Below, piece after piece: positions 36,553-45,053 of a stretch of DNA of 57,041 nucleotides. The position numbers and the translations under genes are program-made. A model generated the notes under the pieces. That model was not told the origin of the DNA and ran no database searches. It saw only the letters and a list, made by a program, of their open reading frames with translations. This stretch comes from an uncultured Akkermansia sp. (GTDB lineage Bacteria; Verrucomicrobiota; Verrucomicrobiia; Verrucomicrobiales; Akkermansiaceae). The stretch spans positions 1 to 57,041 of the forward strand of contig CANQSS010000009.1 of assembly GCA_947626545.1 (NCBI GenBank), read 5' to 3'. Within the stretch, counting starts at the first letter, position 1. Each line of letters starts with the position of its first letter.

Positions 36553-37797
36553 TTAGCGGTCGCATTCGCCCTGCACAAAGTCGAAAGAGCCAAGAATGGC
36601 GCCGATATCGCTCACCAAGTGTCCCGGCAGCAGTTCCGGCAGCATGGATAGAGTGCAGAAGGACGGACTGCGCATCTTGAGGCGGTTTGGTGTTCCTCCC
36701 CCCTGGGAATCGATGAAGAATCCAAGCTCTCCCTTTGGGTTTTCCGCGGCGAAAAAGACTTGACCGACCGGGGCATTCACGCTTTGCGTGCTCACCATGA
36801 ACTGGCGGATGAGTTCCTCCATGCCCTGCAATGCATCCTCCTTGCGAGGGAGCACTCCGTACTCGTTCTGCACGCAGATGGGACCCTTCGGCATGTCTTC
36901 ACACACCTGACGGATGATACGCACGGACTGCAGGATCTCCTCCAATCGTAGCTGGAAGCGTGCGTAACAATCGCCCTCTTGCGCCACCGGCACATCAAAC
37001 TCATATTTCTCGTAACCGAGGTAAGGGTTGGTTTTGCGCAAATCACGCTTGACGCCACTGGCGCGGAGGTTGGGACCGGTCATGCCGTTTTGCAGAGCCA
37101 TTTCTCGCGTGATGACGCCCACGCCCACCAGACGATCGATGAACACCTTATTGTGCAGCAGCAAGCGCTTGAGTTCATCCACCGTCTTTTCTGCCGAGTC
37201 GCAGAAGTCAAGCACTTCTTTTTCAAACCCCTCGGGCAAGTCGCGTGTCATGCCGCCAATGCGCGTGTAGCTGGAGGTAAAGCGTGCCCCGCAGATCTTC
37301 TCGTAAAAATTGTGAACCTTTTCTTTCTCTTCGTAGCAGTATAGGAAAGCCGTCATGGCTCCCGTGTCCATGGCGTACACACCGAGTCCCAGGAAGTACG
37401 AGGAGATGCGCGAAAGCTCGGCGCAGAGCACGCGGATAGCCTGCCCACGTTCCGGAAGCTCCCACCCCAGAAGCTTTTCCACCGCGCAGGCATAGGCGAT
37501 GTTGTTACTCATAGGCGCCAAGTAGTCGAAGCGATCCGTGTAGGCCACGAACTGGTTGTAGTGGCAGTTTTCGGCAATCTTCTCCATGCCGCGGTGCAGG
37601 TAGCCGATCACCGGGTCGCAGCTCACGATTTCTTCCCCATCTATCACCAGCTTGAGCCGAAGTACCCCGTGTGTTGCCGGGTGCGATGGCCCCATGTTCA
37701 GCGTTACCAAATCATGCGGCATATCCGCATCTTCCCTCAGATATTCTGGCCCGGCTTCAGATGGATTCGGCACTTCTATTACCTTGGTCGTCTTCAT
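36553..37797 (-). CDS. nuoD: NADH-quinone oxidoreductase subunit D
   Basis: 414-aa 49-kDa-type subunit that forms the quinone site with NuoB. NMGPSHPATHGVLRLKLVIDG holds the conserved quinone-site His, and YLHRGMEKI, RFTSSYTRIGGM and a C-terminal DIGAILGSFDFVQGECDR follow. It is separate from NuoC (not a NuoCD fusion). It is the first gene of this operon; nuoA, nuoB and nuoC must lie elsewhere. Confidence 0.97.
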   Translation of the reverse strand: MKTTKVIEVPNPSEAGPEYLREDADMPHDLVTLNMGPSHPATHGVLRLKLVIDGEEIVSCDPVIGYLHRGMEKIAENCHYNQFVAYTDRFDYLAPMSNNIAYACAVEKLLGWELPERGQAIRVLCAELSRISSYFLGLGVYAMDTGAMTAFLYCYEEKEKVHNFYEKICGARFTSSYTRIGGMTRDLPEGFEKEVLDFCDSAEKTVDELKRLLLHNKVFIDRLVGVGVITREMALQNGMTGPNLRASGVKRDLRKTNPYLGYEKYEFDVPVAQEGDCYARFQLRLEEILQSVRIIRQVCEDMPKGPICVQNEYGVLPRKEDALQGMEELIRQFMVSTQSVNAPVGQVFFAAENPKGELGFFIDSQGGGTPNRLKMRSPSFCTLSMLPELLPGHLVSDIGAILGSFDFVQGECDR

Positions 37798-37839
37798 GAT
37801 CTGCTTCTGCCCGTTTCGCGCCTGCGCGGCACCGGAACG

Positions 37840-37868
37840 ATTATACTCTCTTCCTCTCGCAATTTCAA
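37840..37868 (-). promoter_or_regulatory. Promoter of the nuoD-N operon
   Basis: TTGAAA (37863-37868), 17-bp spacer, TATAAT (37840-37845): near-consensus sigma70 promoter on the minus strand, giving a ~36-nt leader to nuoD. Its position shows that nuoD starts a transcript of its own. Confidence 0.8.
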
Positions 37869-38082
37869 GCCTAAAGTGAATAGACTCAGGGCAAACACTT
37901 TAGAAATTAAATTTGTTATTCATAACCTCCGATTATGAACTTCTGTTCATTGATAATGTGTTTATTGAACGAGTTTTTTCCAAAGAAGTAACGCATGCCG
38001 GAGATGAAGCAGAGTCAAGTCATTTGTCGGAACGTGATACGCAGTTTGTCAAATTTGTGCGTCAAAAAGGGGAAAACAGCAC

Positions 38083-38408
38083 ATTCGTCCCAAGAAAAGC
38101 ACCCCCAATAGGTGATGCAGCAACCATAGGTTGCTGCCTATGTACGATGTTGGATGTACGATTCAGGAAATTCCCGCGCTTGCGCGCGAACTTGGCGAAG
38201 TTTGCCGTCTTGCTGGCTTACTTCCTTTGACGCTTCGTCACCACACTGACTTCGCGCCCTGCGGACAGCGCATGCGCGCTGTCCACACACTCTTCCCGTC
38301 CGCTGCGCGTGCTCCCTCAACGGGGCCGTCGGGCGTGTTGTCCATTGGAGACGCATGAGGAATGGGGCGAATGAGCCCAGAGAAGATTTTATTGGGACAC
38401 GTGTGGGA
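38083..38408. repeat. Dispersed intergenic repeat, copy 6
   Basis: CGTCCCAAGAAAAGCACCCC box, a hairpin (GCAGCAACC, loop ATA, GGTTGCTGC, about 38118-38138) running into CTATGTACGATG, then TTCCCGCGCTTGCGCGCGAA and GCGAAGTTTGCCGTCTTGCT shared with copy 1. A ~115-bp unrelated insert follows, then the end box AGAAGATTTTATTGGGACACG. The gap 37869-38511 holds this repeat and no gene. Confidence 0.78.
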
Positions 38409-38511
38409 AAACAGGCGATGGAAAGAAGGGGTTCTGAGCGAGACATGGCCGGAACGCGCACCGCCGCGCCGGTGAAGTGCAACAAATGAGGATGAAGATT
38501 TTCTCCCCATT

Positions 38512-40917
38512 TCATTCCTTTGCACCGTGAGCTTCGAGAATTTTGCGTGCTTCTTCTTTGGCTTGCTGACTTTTAGTTCTGGAATTTATCATTTGAGGGA
38601 GCGTCTCCCCCTTTTGATTTTTGATATCTGTTTTCGTTCCTGCATCAAGGAGAACTTTCAAGTAATCGTCGAAATGGTAGATTACAGCATATCCTTCGAT
38701 CTTTTTCATGGCGGGGGTGTTGCCTTTTGCGTTTTGGATATTGGGGTCTGCGCCATTTTTTAATAATAATTTTGCAACAACAGCTTCGTCCGTCAAATGT
38801 AGAGGAGTATTGCCTTCTTTGTCGCGAGCATTCACATCCGCCTTAGCGCGAATCAGTGATTCGATGGTAGCTATCCGACTCGCCACCCCTAAACGCTTCG
38901 ACTGTAAGCATGCGCAGTGCAAGGGAGTACGGTCATCGTTATCCCGCGCGTTAATGTCTGCGCCGTTAGCGATGAGGGCTTGGGCGAGCGCTTTGTCAGC
39001 TACGAGGTGGAGAGGAGTTTTCCCCTCCTTGTTGCGGGCATTCACATCGGCGCCGTCTCGGACCATCGCGTGAACGAGTTCCGGGGTGGGGTTTATGGAC
39101 CTCCCTTCTCGGATGTTGCAAAGGTTGTGCAAGGGCGTCCAGCCGCCTTTATCCGCGATGTCAACGCGAGCGTTATACTTGCGGAGCACGGCGTACAGGC
39201 GGACAGGATCGTTTGATCGATTCAGTTGGAACATGGCTCCCCACCGTACGTCTTCGGGCGGGTTTGGGTTGGCGCCATGTTGAAGCAGGAACTCGGCCAC
39301 CGCCGGGTAAAGCGCGATGTCGCTCTGCAGGTTGTTGGGCATCTCGACTCCTGCGTCAATAAGTTTTTTGATGAGGTTGCTTGCGGCAGTATCCGGCAGG
39401 TCACCTCCTATGTTCATGTGGGATAGGAAATCTTTGGGAGGCTTGCTGTTTTTGAGCAGAAGCTGCAAGGCGTCTTCAGCTGCCTTGATATGTGCTGTCA
39501 TGGGCCGGTCCTCATTAGGGCGCCAAAAGGAAAAAAGGTGGGTTCCCAGTCTGCCATTCCATGTATCATTCGTAATCTTGGCTCCGGAGCCGATAAGCAC
39601 TTCCAACATATGCGGTACTTGAAGGAAACTGTCAATTCTCTCTTTTCCGCGGGCGCTTCTTTCATCTTCCACCTCATCTTCATCCATCTCCGTATACAGT
39701 CTATCAAAGATGTCCTTCGGCAGTTCGGCGCCGTGAGCTATCAGACATTCAGCTGCTTCCCAGTGATTTGTCCAGAGAGCTTTTTTTAAAGACGTCCATC
39801 CCCACTTATCCTTTGCGTTCGGAGATTGTCCGGCCGCTATCAGTACCTCTACCGTGGCGGCATCGTGAGCCTCAGCAATTAGATTTTCCCCAGGAGGGGC
39901 TCCGGCATCAATGAGAGTCTTAATAACCGGTGCGGGAGCACCGTTCCTGACGGCCCAAACCAGCCCATTTTCTTTGAAATCCGCCCCGGCATTGATGAGG
40001 ACGTGTGCCATTTCCGGCGTGCGGGCGCTCGATATGATGATACCGTGGCGCACCTCCTTTGCAAGGTTAGGGTGGCTTGCCGTAAGTTCTTTTACCTTGC
40101 CACAGTCATTGGTGTGTACAGCTGATAGGAAGGCAGCGGGAAGTTCCGCCGACTTCGTATCATCGGCCTTAAACCCGAGACTCAGCAACAAAAGTGCAAC
40201 GTCGTCCGGCGTATACGTATTGAGAACCGGTTCTCCTTTGTCATTGCGTATGTGCATGTCGGCTCCATGGCGAATGCAGTAGGCGGCGCTTTCCGCGGAG
40301 ATGCGGCTGTAGGAGAGAAGGAGTTCGCCCTTGTTATCCGGCGCATTCAGGTCCACCTTCCCGAGCTTGAGCAATACCGCCACATCTGAAACGTACGGAA
40401 TGTCGTACCTGAGCTGGGCGCGCAGCCCGGCACTGGTGCGATCCTCTAAAAACTCACATTTTTTCTCCTCCTCCTCTTTTGTGAGAGGCTTGTTCTCAGT
40501 AGTCGTCAAGCGCAACAGCTCCCGTATGAAAATGGTGGTGGAGTAGTCTCTGGCCGTCTTTCCCTTCTTGTCCTTGATGGTGGCATCCGCTCCCTTCGCC
40601 ACGAGCCAGCAGATGGCGAGGCGGTTGTTTGCGGCGGCAGCGTGCATGAGGGCCGTCTGACCTTGCTTGTCCGTAGCGTTGATGTTGCCACCCTCTTCGA
40701 TGGACTTCAGCTTTTTGAGCAGGGATGCCGCTTTCTTCTGTTCCTTGCTTAGCTTGGCACCCTTCGCCTGCTTTCCCGTGCCTGCCGGGAAGAGGAGCTC
40801 CACCCCCTGTTGTGGGGCAGTTATCGAGGCATCCTCTTTCGCTGACGTCACCCCTGTGAACCAAACGACACAGGCGGCCAATAGAGAAATAACCCGCTTA
40901 AAGCGAGTCAATAACAA
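38512..40917 (-). CDS. Secreted ankyrin-repeat protein, paralogue 1
   Basis: 801-aa exported repeat protein. A basic, hydrophobic N-terminus (RFKRVISLLAACVVWFTGVTSA) is a signal peptide. A family-specific block (GVELLFPAGTGKQAKGAKLS, about 38-57) leads into ankyrin repeats, the best being GQTALMHAAAANNRLAICWL, GGWTPLHNL, GKTPLHLVADKALAQALIAN and NTPLHLTDEAVVAKLLLKNG; the end is EAHGAKE. Between lies a degenerate middle region conserved with paralogue 4. The only in-frame start near the signal peptide is TTG at 40917, just 3' of a run of eight C. Likely a periplasmic or surface protein-binding protein; the partner is unknown. Confidence 0.88.
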   Translation of the reverse strand: MLLTRFKRVISLLAACVVWFTGVTSAKEDASITAPQQGVELLFPAGTGKQAKGAKLSKEQKKAASLLKKLKSIEEGGNINATDKQGQTALMHAAAANNRLAICWLVAKGADATIKDKKGKTARDYSTTIFIRELLRLTTTENKPLTKEEEEKKCEFLEDRTSAGLRAQLRYDIPYVSDVAVLLKLGKVDLNAPDNKGELLLSYSRISAESAAYCIRHGADMHIRNDKGEPVLNTYTPDDVALLLLSLGFKADDTKSAELPAAFLSAVHTNDCGKVKELTASHPNLAKEVRHGIIISSARTPEMAHVLINAGADFKENGLVWAVRNGAPAPVIKTLIDAGAPPGENLIAEAHDAATVEVLIAAGQSPNAKDKWGWTSLKKALWTNHWEAAECLIAHGAELPKDIFDRLYTEMDEDEVEDERSARGKERIDSFLQVPHMLEVLIGSGAKITNDTWNGRLGTHLFSFWRPNEDRPMTAHIKAAEDALQLLLKNSKPPKDFLSHMNIGGDLPDTAASNLIKKLIDAGVEMPNNLQSDIALYPAVAEFLLQHGANPNPPEDVRWGAMFQLNRSNDPVRLYAVLRKYNARVDIADKGGWTPLHNLCNIREGRSINPTPELVHAMVRDGADVNARNKEGKTPLHLVADKALAQALIANGADINARDNDDRTPLHCACLQSKRLGVASRIATIESLIRAKADVNARDKEGNTPLHLTDEAVVAKLLLKNGADPNIQNAKGNTPAMKKIEGYAVIYHFDDYLKVLLDAGTKTDIKNQKGETLPQMINSRTKSQQAKEEARKILEAHGAKE

Positions 40918-40948
40918 ATACGGGGGGGGTAACGACGATGTGTGACAT
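40898..40948 (-). CDS. Overlapping leader ORF of ankyrin paralogue 1
   Basis: 17 codons, MSHIVVTPPVFVIDSL then TAA. The ATG lies about 20 nt from the predicted transcription start and reads through C8 (ACC CCC CCC). It is 31 nt upstream of the TTG, so it is +1 out of frame; with one C removed it would read straight into the ankyrin protein. The peptide and its stop are conserved in the other three leaders. Translation is inferred, not shown. Confidence 0.5.
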   Translation of the reverse strand: MSHIVVTPPVFVIDSL

Positions 40949-40974
40949 AACGAATGTCTGGTTAACTGGGGAAG

Positions 40975-41003
40975 AATCTATCAGTTTTATCTTCTCAAAG
41001 CAA
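40975..41003 (-). promoter_or_regulatory. Promoter of ankyrin paralogue 1
   Basis: TTGCTT (40998-41003), 17-bp spacer, TAGATT (40975-40980). The same hexamer types and spacer occur before all four complete paralogues. Predicted transcription start about 40968. Confidence 0.7.
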
Positions 41004-41060
41004 GTAAAAAAAGTGGCTTTGAATGGAAAGGAGGAAAAATCTCGTCTTTTGCGGAGACAA

Positions 41061-43574
41061 TCAGGGCAGGGAGCAGTTGTTCTTCTTGAGGATTTGCTCG
41101 TAGATCGGGAACTTCTTGAAACTCTTTTTGAAATTCTCGATGGCTTTGGCATCCTCCGCGTTCTTTGGGTCGAGCTTTGCTCCCACTTCAAGCAGGGCCT
41201 CCAGGACAGGAGCCCTGTATTTTGAATAGTCGGGAAGTTGAGATCCATCGAGTGAATGTGAGATGGAGTCGGTAAAAGCGGATTCAGCGAACTGATAGAG
41301 AGGCGTTCTGCCCGACTTGTTGCGGGCGTTTACATCCACACCGGCTTTTACCAGCGTGCGGATAATCTCGGCGGTGGCTTCATTGAATCCCCTCGCAGCG
41401 TGGTGTATTGGTGTCCAGCTGTCCTTATCAAGGATTTTAGGATCAGCTCCGGATTGGATGAGAAGGTCCAGCATAGGCTTTGACAATGCGTAGAAAATAG
41501 GCGTTCTTCCTTTCTGATCTTTGCCGTTGACATCCAGCCCGGCTTTTAGGAGTTCGCGGGCGACATCAATGGCAGACGGATCCGTAGAGCGAGCTGTGGC
41601 ATGCAGCAGGGTGTAATCCTTCTTATCCTTCACCTTGATATCCGCACCGGCGGCAACTGCCGCTTTGTACAGATCCAGGGTGAGGTTTTCAGAATGATCG
41701 CGCGCGACGTAGAGCAGGGGCGTGTTGCCATCCGCATCCCGGGCATTGATATCGAGCCCGGCCTTCACGAGGCCTTGCAGGATTTGGGCGTCTCGCACAT
41801 AAAAGAGGATAGTTCTCGACCATTTATCGGTAGCTTTGGGGTCGGCTCCCAGGGCAATCAACTTTTCAAAAATGGGGCAGAGGTCATCTCCTTTTACATC
41901 ATCCGGGATTTCCAATGTGGTAAGCGCGTCGGTTGGCAATTTGGCGCTGCTTTCGTTGAGAGCGTCGAGTATGGGGAGGTAGGCAGCGAGCTGGTCGCGC
42001 AGGGGCATGTCATCGCACGTTCTTGGAAAACGAGAGAGGGCGAGAGCTGCCGCCCAGGTGTCTGCGTCCACCTTAGCTCCGGCTTTGATCAGGGCGCGGA
42101 TGATATCCGGCAAGAAGCGCATACGCTGGATACGGACACGGAAATTCGGGGTGATGGTGCAATCGGTGGTTGTTTGTCCTCGGAGTCCACTCGCGTCTAC
42201 ACGATCTTTGAAAGAAGAGAAAATTTGTCGGATGGTGGGGGTTTTGCAAGCATCAGGTTTTGCTCCGGCAGCTAAGAGCTCGTTCATCACGTCGAGTCGT
42301 CCATCGTACGCAGCGGCATCCAGTGGCGTATCCTCGTTGCTGAACTCTTTTATGTTAGCATTTGGGTCCGCGCCTGCCTCGATGAGCAGTTTGGCCGTGG
42401 CGGCATCCTGCGCCCAGAAGAGCAGGGAGGGCATGATCTTTCCATCTCCGTTGAGTTTGGCGTCTGCGCCCAGAGCTTTGATGAGCGCCTTCACCACGGG
42501 GGCCGGCTGGTGGCTCCACACAGCGTAAGCGAGTGTGTTGCTGAAGTTATATGTGCCTTGTTTGGGGTCTGCTCCGGCTTCGATGAGCGCCTTGACCATC
42601 TCTGTAGATTGTGCCAGCGATAGGAGATTCACCGGGTAAAGTGTCCCGGATAGGTAATCGGAGCACGCTCGAAACAATGCTGCAGTGGCGCTCTTTTCAT
42701 CACCTCGCTGATCGACCAAATCTGCACGCTCCTTGAGCGCTTTTTTGACTTCTTTCACGGCATCGGCAGCCACCATGGCGCAGATGGCAGCTTTTTGCTC
42801 CGGTTCCTTGTTCGTGTCCATCGTGAGTCCAAGTGCGAGCATCAGTCGAATGCTTTCGGACGGGGTGTTGACGCTTATGACAGGTGAGCCGTCATCATTA
42901 CGCGCATTCACGTCGCAGCCCTGGCGTACGAGAAAGGCAACACTTTCCGGCGGGATGTGGGCAGCGGCGAGTACTTGCCTGCCGCTGTTTTTCCCCTTGA
43001 TGTCCACTCCTCCTTTCCAATCGCGACTCACATAGCTCAGGTAAATGACGTCGAGACCTTGAAGGGTTGTGCGCAGTTTTTCCGCCCCCACTTTTTTGGC
43101 CCACTCGGCCTCGCTTTCGTCCAGCGGCTCCTTTTCTTCCGCGCAGAGGCGAAGCAGCTCACGCAGGCGTATATCGCTGGTGAGCTCATATGCCGTCTTC
43201 CCATCCTTGTTTTTTGCTTTCACATCCGCACCTTTCGCAATCAGCCAGCACACGGCCAGACGATGGTTGCGGGATGCCGCCACCATGAGCGGGGTCATGC
43301 CCTGCTTGTTCGGGGCGTTCAGTTTGGCTGTCGAGGTGATGCCGCTCAATTTCTTGAGCAAAAGGGCTTCTCCCTTGTCCTCCGGCGATGATTTTTTCCC
43401 GGTGCTCTCATCCTTGCTCTCCTTTTTATCGCCTTTTTTCTTGGCCTTTCCATGAAACAGCACCCCAACCCCGTGGGGCACCTTCCACCCTTTTTCAGCG
43501 CCATCTGCACCGGCTGCCAAGAATAAGCACGCGATAGCTGTAAGCGCAATGTATTTACAACAAGTCAATAACAA
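41061..43574 (-). CDS. Secreted ankyrin-repeat protein, paralogue 2
   Basis: 837-aa exported ankyrin protein. The signal peptide (CCKYIALTAIACLFLAAGADG) and the GVLFHGKAKKKG block replace the FPAGTGKQ block of the others, so this is the most divergent member. Repeats are well kept: GMTPLMVAASRNHRLAVCWL, GNTPLLYVA, DYTLLHATARS, GRTPIFYALSKPMLDLLIQS and SWTPIHHAARGFNEATAEII. The C-terminus (KKFPIYEQILKKNNCSLP) lacks the EAHGAKE ending shared by the rest. TTG start at 43574, 3' of C8. Paralogue 1 follows directly downstream with its own promoter. Confidence 0.88.
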   Translation of the reverse strand: MLLTCCKYIALTAIACLFLAAGADGAEKGWKVPHGVGVLFHGKAKKKGDKKESKDESTGKKSSPEDKGEALLLKKLSGITSTAKLNAPNKQGMTPLMVAASRNHRLAVCWLIAKGADVKAKNKDGKTAYELTSDIRLRELLRLCAEEKEPLDESEAEWAKKVGAEKLRTTLQGLDVIYLSYVSRDWKGGVDIKGKNSGRQVLAAAHIPPESVAFLVRQGCDVNARNDDGSPVISVNTPSESIRLMLALGLTMDTNKEPEQKAAICAMVAADAVKEVKKALKERADLVDQRGDEKSATAALFRACSDYLSGTLYPVNLLSLAQSTEMVKALIEAGADPKQGTYNFSNTLAYAVWSHQPAPVVKALIKALGADAKLNGDGKIMPSLLFWAQDAATAKLLIEAGADPNANIKEFSNEDTPLDAAAYDGRLDVMNELLAAGAKPDACKTPTIRQIFSSFKDRVDASGLRGQTTTDCTITPNFRVRIQRMRFLPDIIRALIKAGAKVDADTWAAALALSRFPRTCDDMPLRDQLAAYLPILDALNESSAKLPTDALTTLEIPDDVKGDDLCPIFEKLIALGADPKATDKWSRTILFYVRDAQILQGLVKAGLDINARDADGNTPLLYVARDHSENLTLDLYKAAVAAGADIKVKDKKDYTLLHATARSTDPSAIDVARELLKAGLDVNGKDQKGRTPIFYALSKPMLDLLIQSGADPKILDKDSWTPIHHAARGFNEATAEIIRTLVKAGVDVNARNKSGRTPLYQFAESAFTDSISHSLDGSQLPDYSKYRAPVLEALLEVGAKLDPKNAEDAKAIENFKKSFKKFPIYEQILKKNNCSLP

Positions 43575-43605
43575 ATACGGGGGGGGTAGCGGCGATGCGT
43601 GACAT
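43555..43605 (-). CDS. Overlapping leader ORF of ankyrin paralogue 2
   Basis: 17 codons, MSRIAATPPVFVIDLL then TAA, crossing C8. The ATG is 31 nt upstream of the TTG start and in the +1-offset frame, exactly as in paralogue 1. Confidence 0.5.
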   Translation of the reverse strand: MSRIAATPPVFVIDLL

Positions 43606-43631
43606 AACGAATGTTCGAGTAACCGGGAAAG

Positions 43632-43660
43632 AGTCTATCAGTTTCTACCCCGAAGGGCAA
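43632..43660 (-). promoter_or_regulatory. Promoter of ankyrin paralogue 2
   Basis: TTGCCC (43655-43660), 17-bp spacer, TAGACT (43632-43637); predicted transcription start about 43625, 20 nt before the leader ATG. Confidence 0.7.
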
Positions 43661-43811
43661 GCGAATATTTTCGGCTCACCTTCGGATGAATCAACGAGAA
43701 TTTTACCGCAAAAAGGAGCCGATTTGATGCGAAATATCCCAAATTTTGAGCCGTGAATGAAAAAATCATCCGTGCAGCGTCTGTCGAGGCGAGGCGGAGA
43801 AATTTCCTGCT

Positions 43812-44768
43812 TTACCGGACCCGTTGCGACGGTGGAAGAAGCCCTCGCTCGCGTAAACTCGCCATTCGGCGGGCGATCGTGCGCTCAGAAACGTGCATTT
43901 TTTGCGCAAGTTGCGCAACGGTGAGGGCAGGAGTGGAGCGGAGCAAGGAAAGAATGCGAGATTCTGCCTGGACGCGGCGTTGCCGGGGAGAACTCGATGG
44001 GGCGGAGCGGCGGGTGCGGATATGGGAAACGAGGGAGGCGCGGATAGCGGTGAACATGAATTCAATAAAAGGGGAGCAGTCTGCGAGTTCCGTGCTGGAG
44101 GAAATCGCGGCATAGTAGGCAGATTGCGGGCGATGCACGGGGTTCTCTACGGGGAGATAGGCAAACACGGGATGGGATGCTGCCAGCAAGAGCGATTGCC
44201 AGAAGCGTCCCAATCGGCCATTGCCATCGGCAAAGGGGTGAATGAATTCGAATTCGTAGTGAAACACGCAGCTGCGAATCAGCCAGTGCGCATCCGTGCG
44301 TGAGAGCCAGCTGAAGAGGTCCTGCACGAGACCGGAGACTCGATCCGCCGGCGGCGCCATGTGCACCACTTCAGTGCCGGGAAAGACGCCGACTCCGCTG
44401 CGGCGGAATTGTCCGGGGAAGTCGCAGAGACCGCGCATCATCACGTCGTGCGCACGGAGCAAGTCTTCCACGGAGAAGGGATTGAGCTTCGAAAAGAGCG
44501 CATACGCATCCAAGGCGTTCTTGACCGCCTGCACTTCGCGTGCCGGAGCAAGGACATCGCGGCCGGACATGATGTGATCAACCTGATGCTCAGTCATGGC
44601 TATGCCTTCGATAGCAAGAGAGCTGCATACGCTGCGCACGGTGTTTTGCCGGCGGAGACGAAGCGATTCTCGCACGTGTAGCAGATTCTTGTGCTTCTCG
44701 AGCAGGCGCGTGATCTCTGCCACATGCGCTAGCGAGGTTTCCGATATGGTGTAGGGTGGTACGTACAT
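43812..44768 (-). CDS. Fic/DOC-family AMP-transferase-like protein
   Basis: 318-aa Fic protein. The catalytic motif HPFADGNGRLGR (177-188) is complete, with the preceding helix and a flap at VVHMAPP. An N-terminal SSLAIEG (about 49-55) matches the inhibitory (S/T)xxxE(G/N) helix of class II Fic proteins, which inhibit themselves without a separate antitoxin. The last ~60 residues form a winged helix (LTVAQLAQKMHVSERTIARR), suggesting DNA binding or self-regulation. Fic enzymes usually transfer AMP to target hydroxyls. It has its own promoter and sits between two ankyrin gene groups. Confidence 0.92.
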   Translation of the reverse strand: MYVPPYTISETSLAHVAEITRLLEKHKNLLHVRESLRLRRQNTVRSVCSSLAIEGIAMTEHQVDHIMSGRDVLAPAREVQAVKNALDAYALFSKLNPFSVEDLLRAHDVMMRGLCDFPGQFRRSGVGVFPGTEVVHMAPPADRVSGLVQDLFSWLSRTDAHWLIRSCVFHYEFEFIHPFADGNGRLGRFWQSLLLAASHPVFAYLPVENPVHRPQSAYYAAISSSTELADCSPFIEFMFTAIRASLVSHIRTRRSAPSSSPRQRRVQAESRILSLLRSTPALTVAQLAQKMHVSERTIARRMASLRERGLLPPSQRVR

Positions 44769-44780
44769 TCCTTCTCGTTT

Positions 44781-44808
44781 ATTTTACCAAAAATCGCCCG
44801 CGCACCAA
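44781..44808 (-). promoter_or_regulatory. Promoter of the Fic gene
   Basis: TTGGTG (44803-44808), 16-bp spacer, TAAAAT (44781-44786), with the transcription start expected within about 6-8 nt of the ATG at 44768. Confidence 0.5.
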
Positions 44809-44953
44809 GAGAAAATGATTGATTGATCTTCAAAAGTTTTTGCCGCCTTCAAGTCTGCCAAAGTTACTGCCAAACTTACTGCCAATTTTTCGCATCGATG
44901 GGTAAGAGAAATCAGAACGAGCCGGGAATTTTAACGCTTCGAAGCGTGCAGGT

Positions 44954-44993
44954 TATTTTAGAAAATTCTCTCCGAAGAGGTTTTTCTAAAATA
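44954..44993. promoter_or_regulatory. Inverted repeat upstream of an ATPase gene, possible operator
   Basis: TATTTTAGAAAA (44954-44965) and TTTTCTAAAATA (44982-44993) are perfect 12-bp arms 16 bp apart, ending 4 bp before the -35 hexamer of the next promoter. Position suggests a repressor site; an mRNA hairpin is less likely because it precedes the predicted start. Confidence 0.5.
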
Positions 44994-44997
44994 GGAA

Positions 44998-45026
44998 TTG
45001 ACAAGCGAAAAGTTCTCATTTATCTT
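44998..45026 (+). promoter_or_regulatory. Promoter of the DUF4143 ATPase gene at 45054
   Basis: Consensus TTGACA (44998-45003), 17-bp spacer, TATCTT (45021-45026); leader about 21 nt, with AGGGAA ahead of the ATG. Confidence 0.7.
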
Positions 45027-45053
45027 AAAGTTCAGGAATTCAAAAGGGAAGCC

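Noticed and set aside
40921..40929. G8 runs as G-quadruplexes
   Set aside because: Each locus has a single G run, not the four needed; the reading-frame relation explains the run better.
44823..45053. N-terminal extension of the DUF4143 ATPase to 44823
   Set aside because: A consensus promoter at 44998-45026 and an inverted repeat lie inside it, and the sequence is Cys/Phe-rich and unlike the family.
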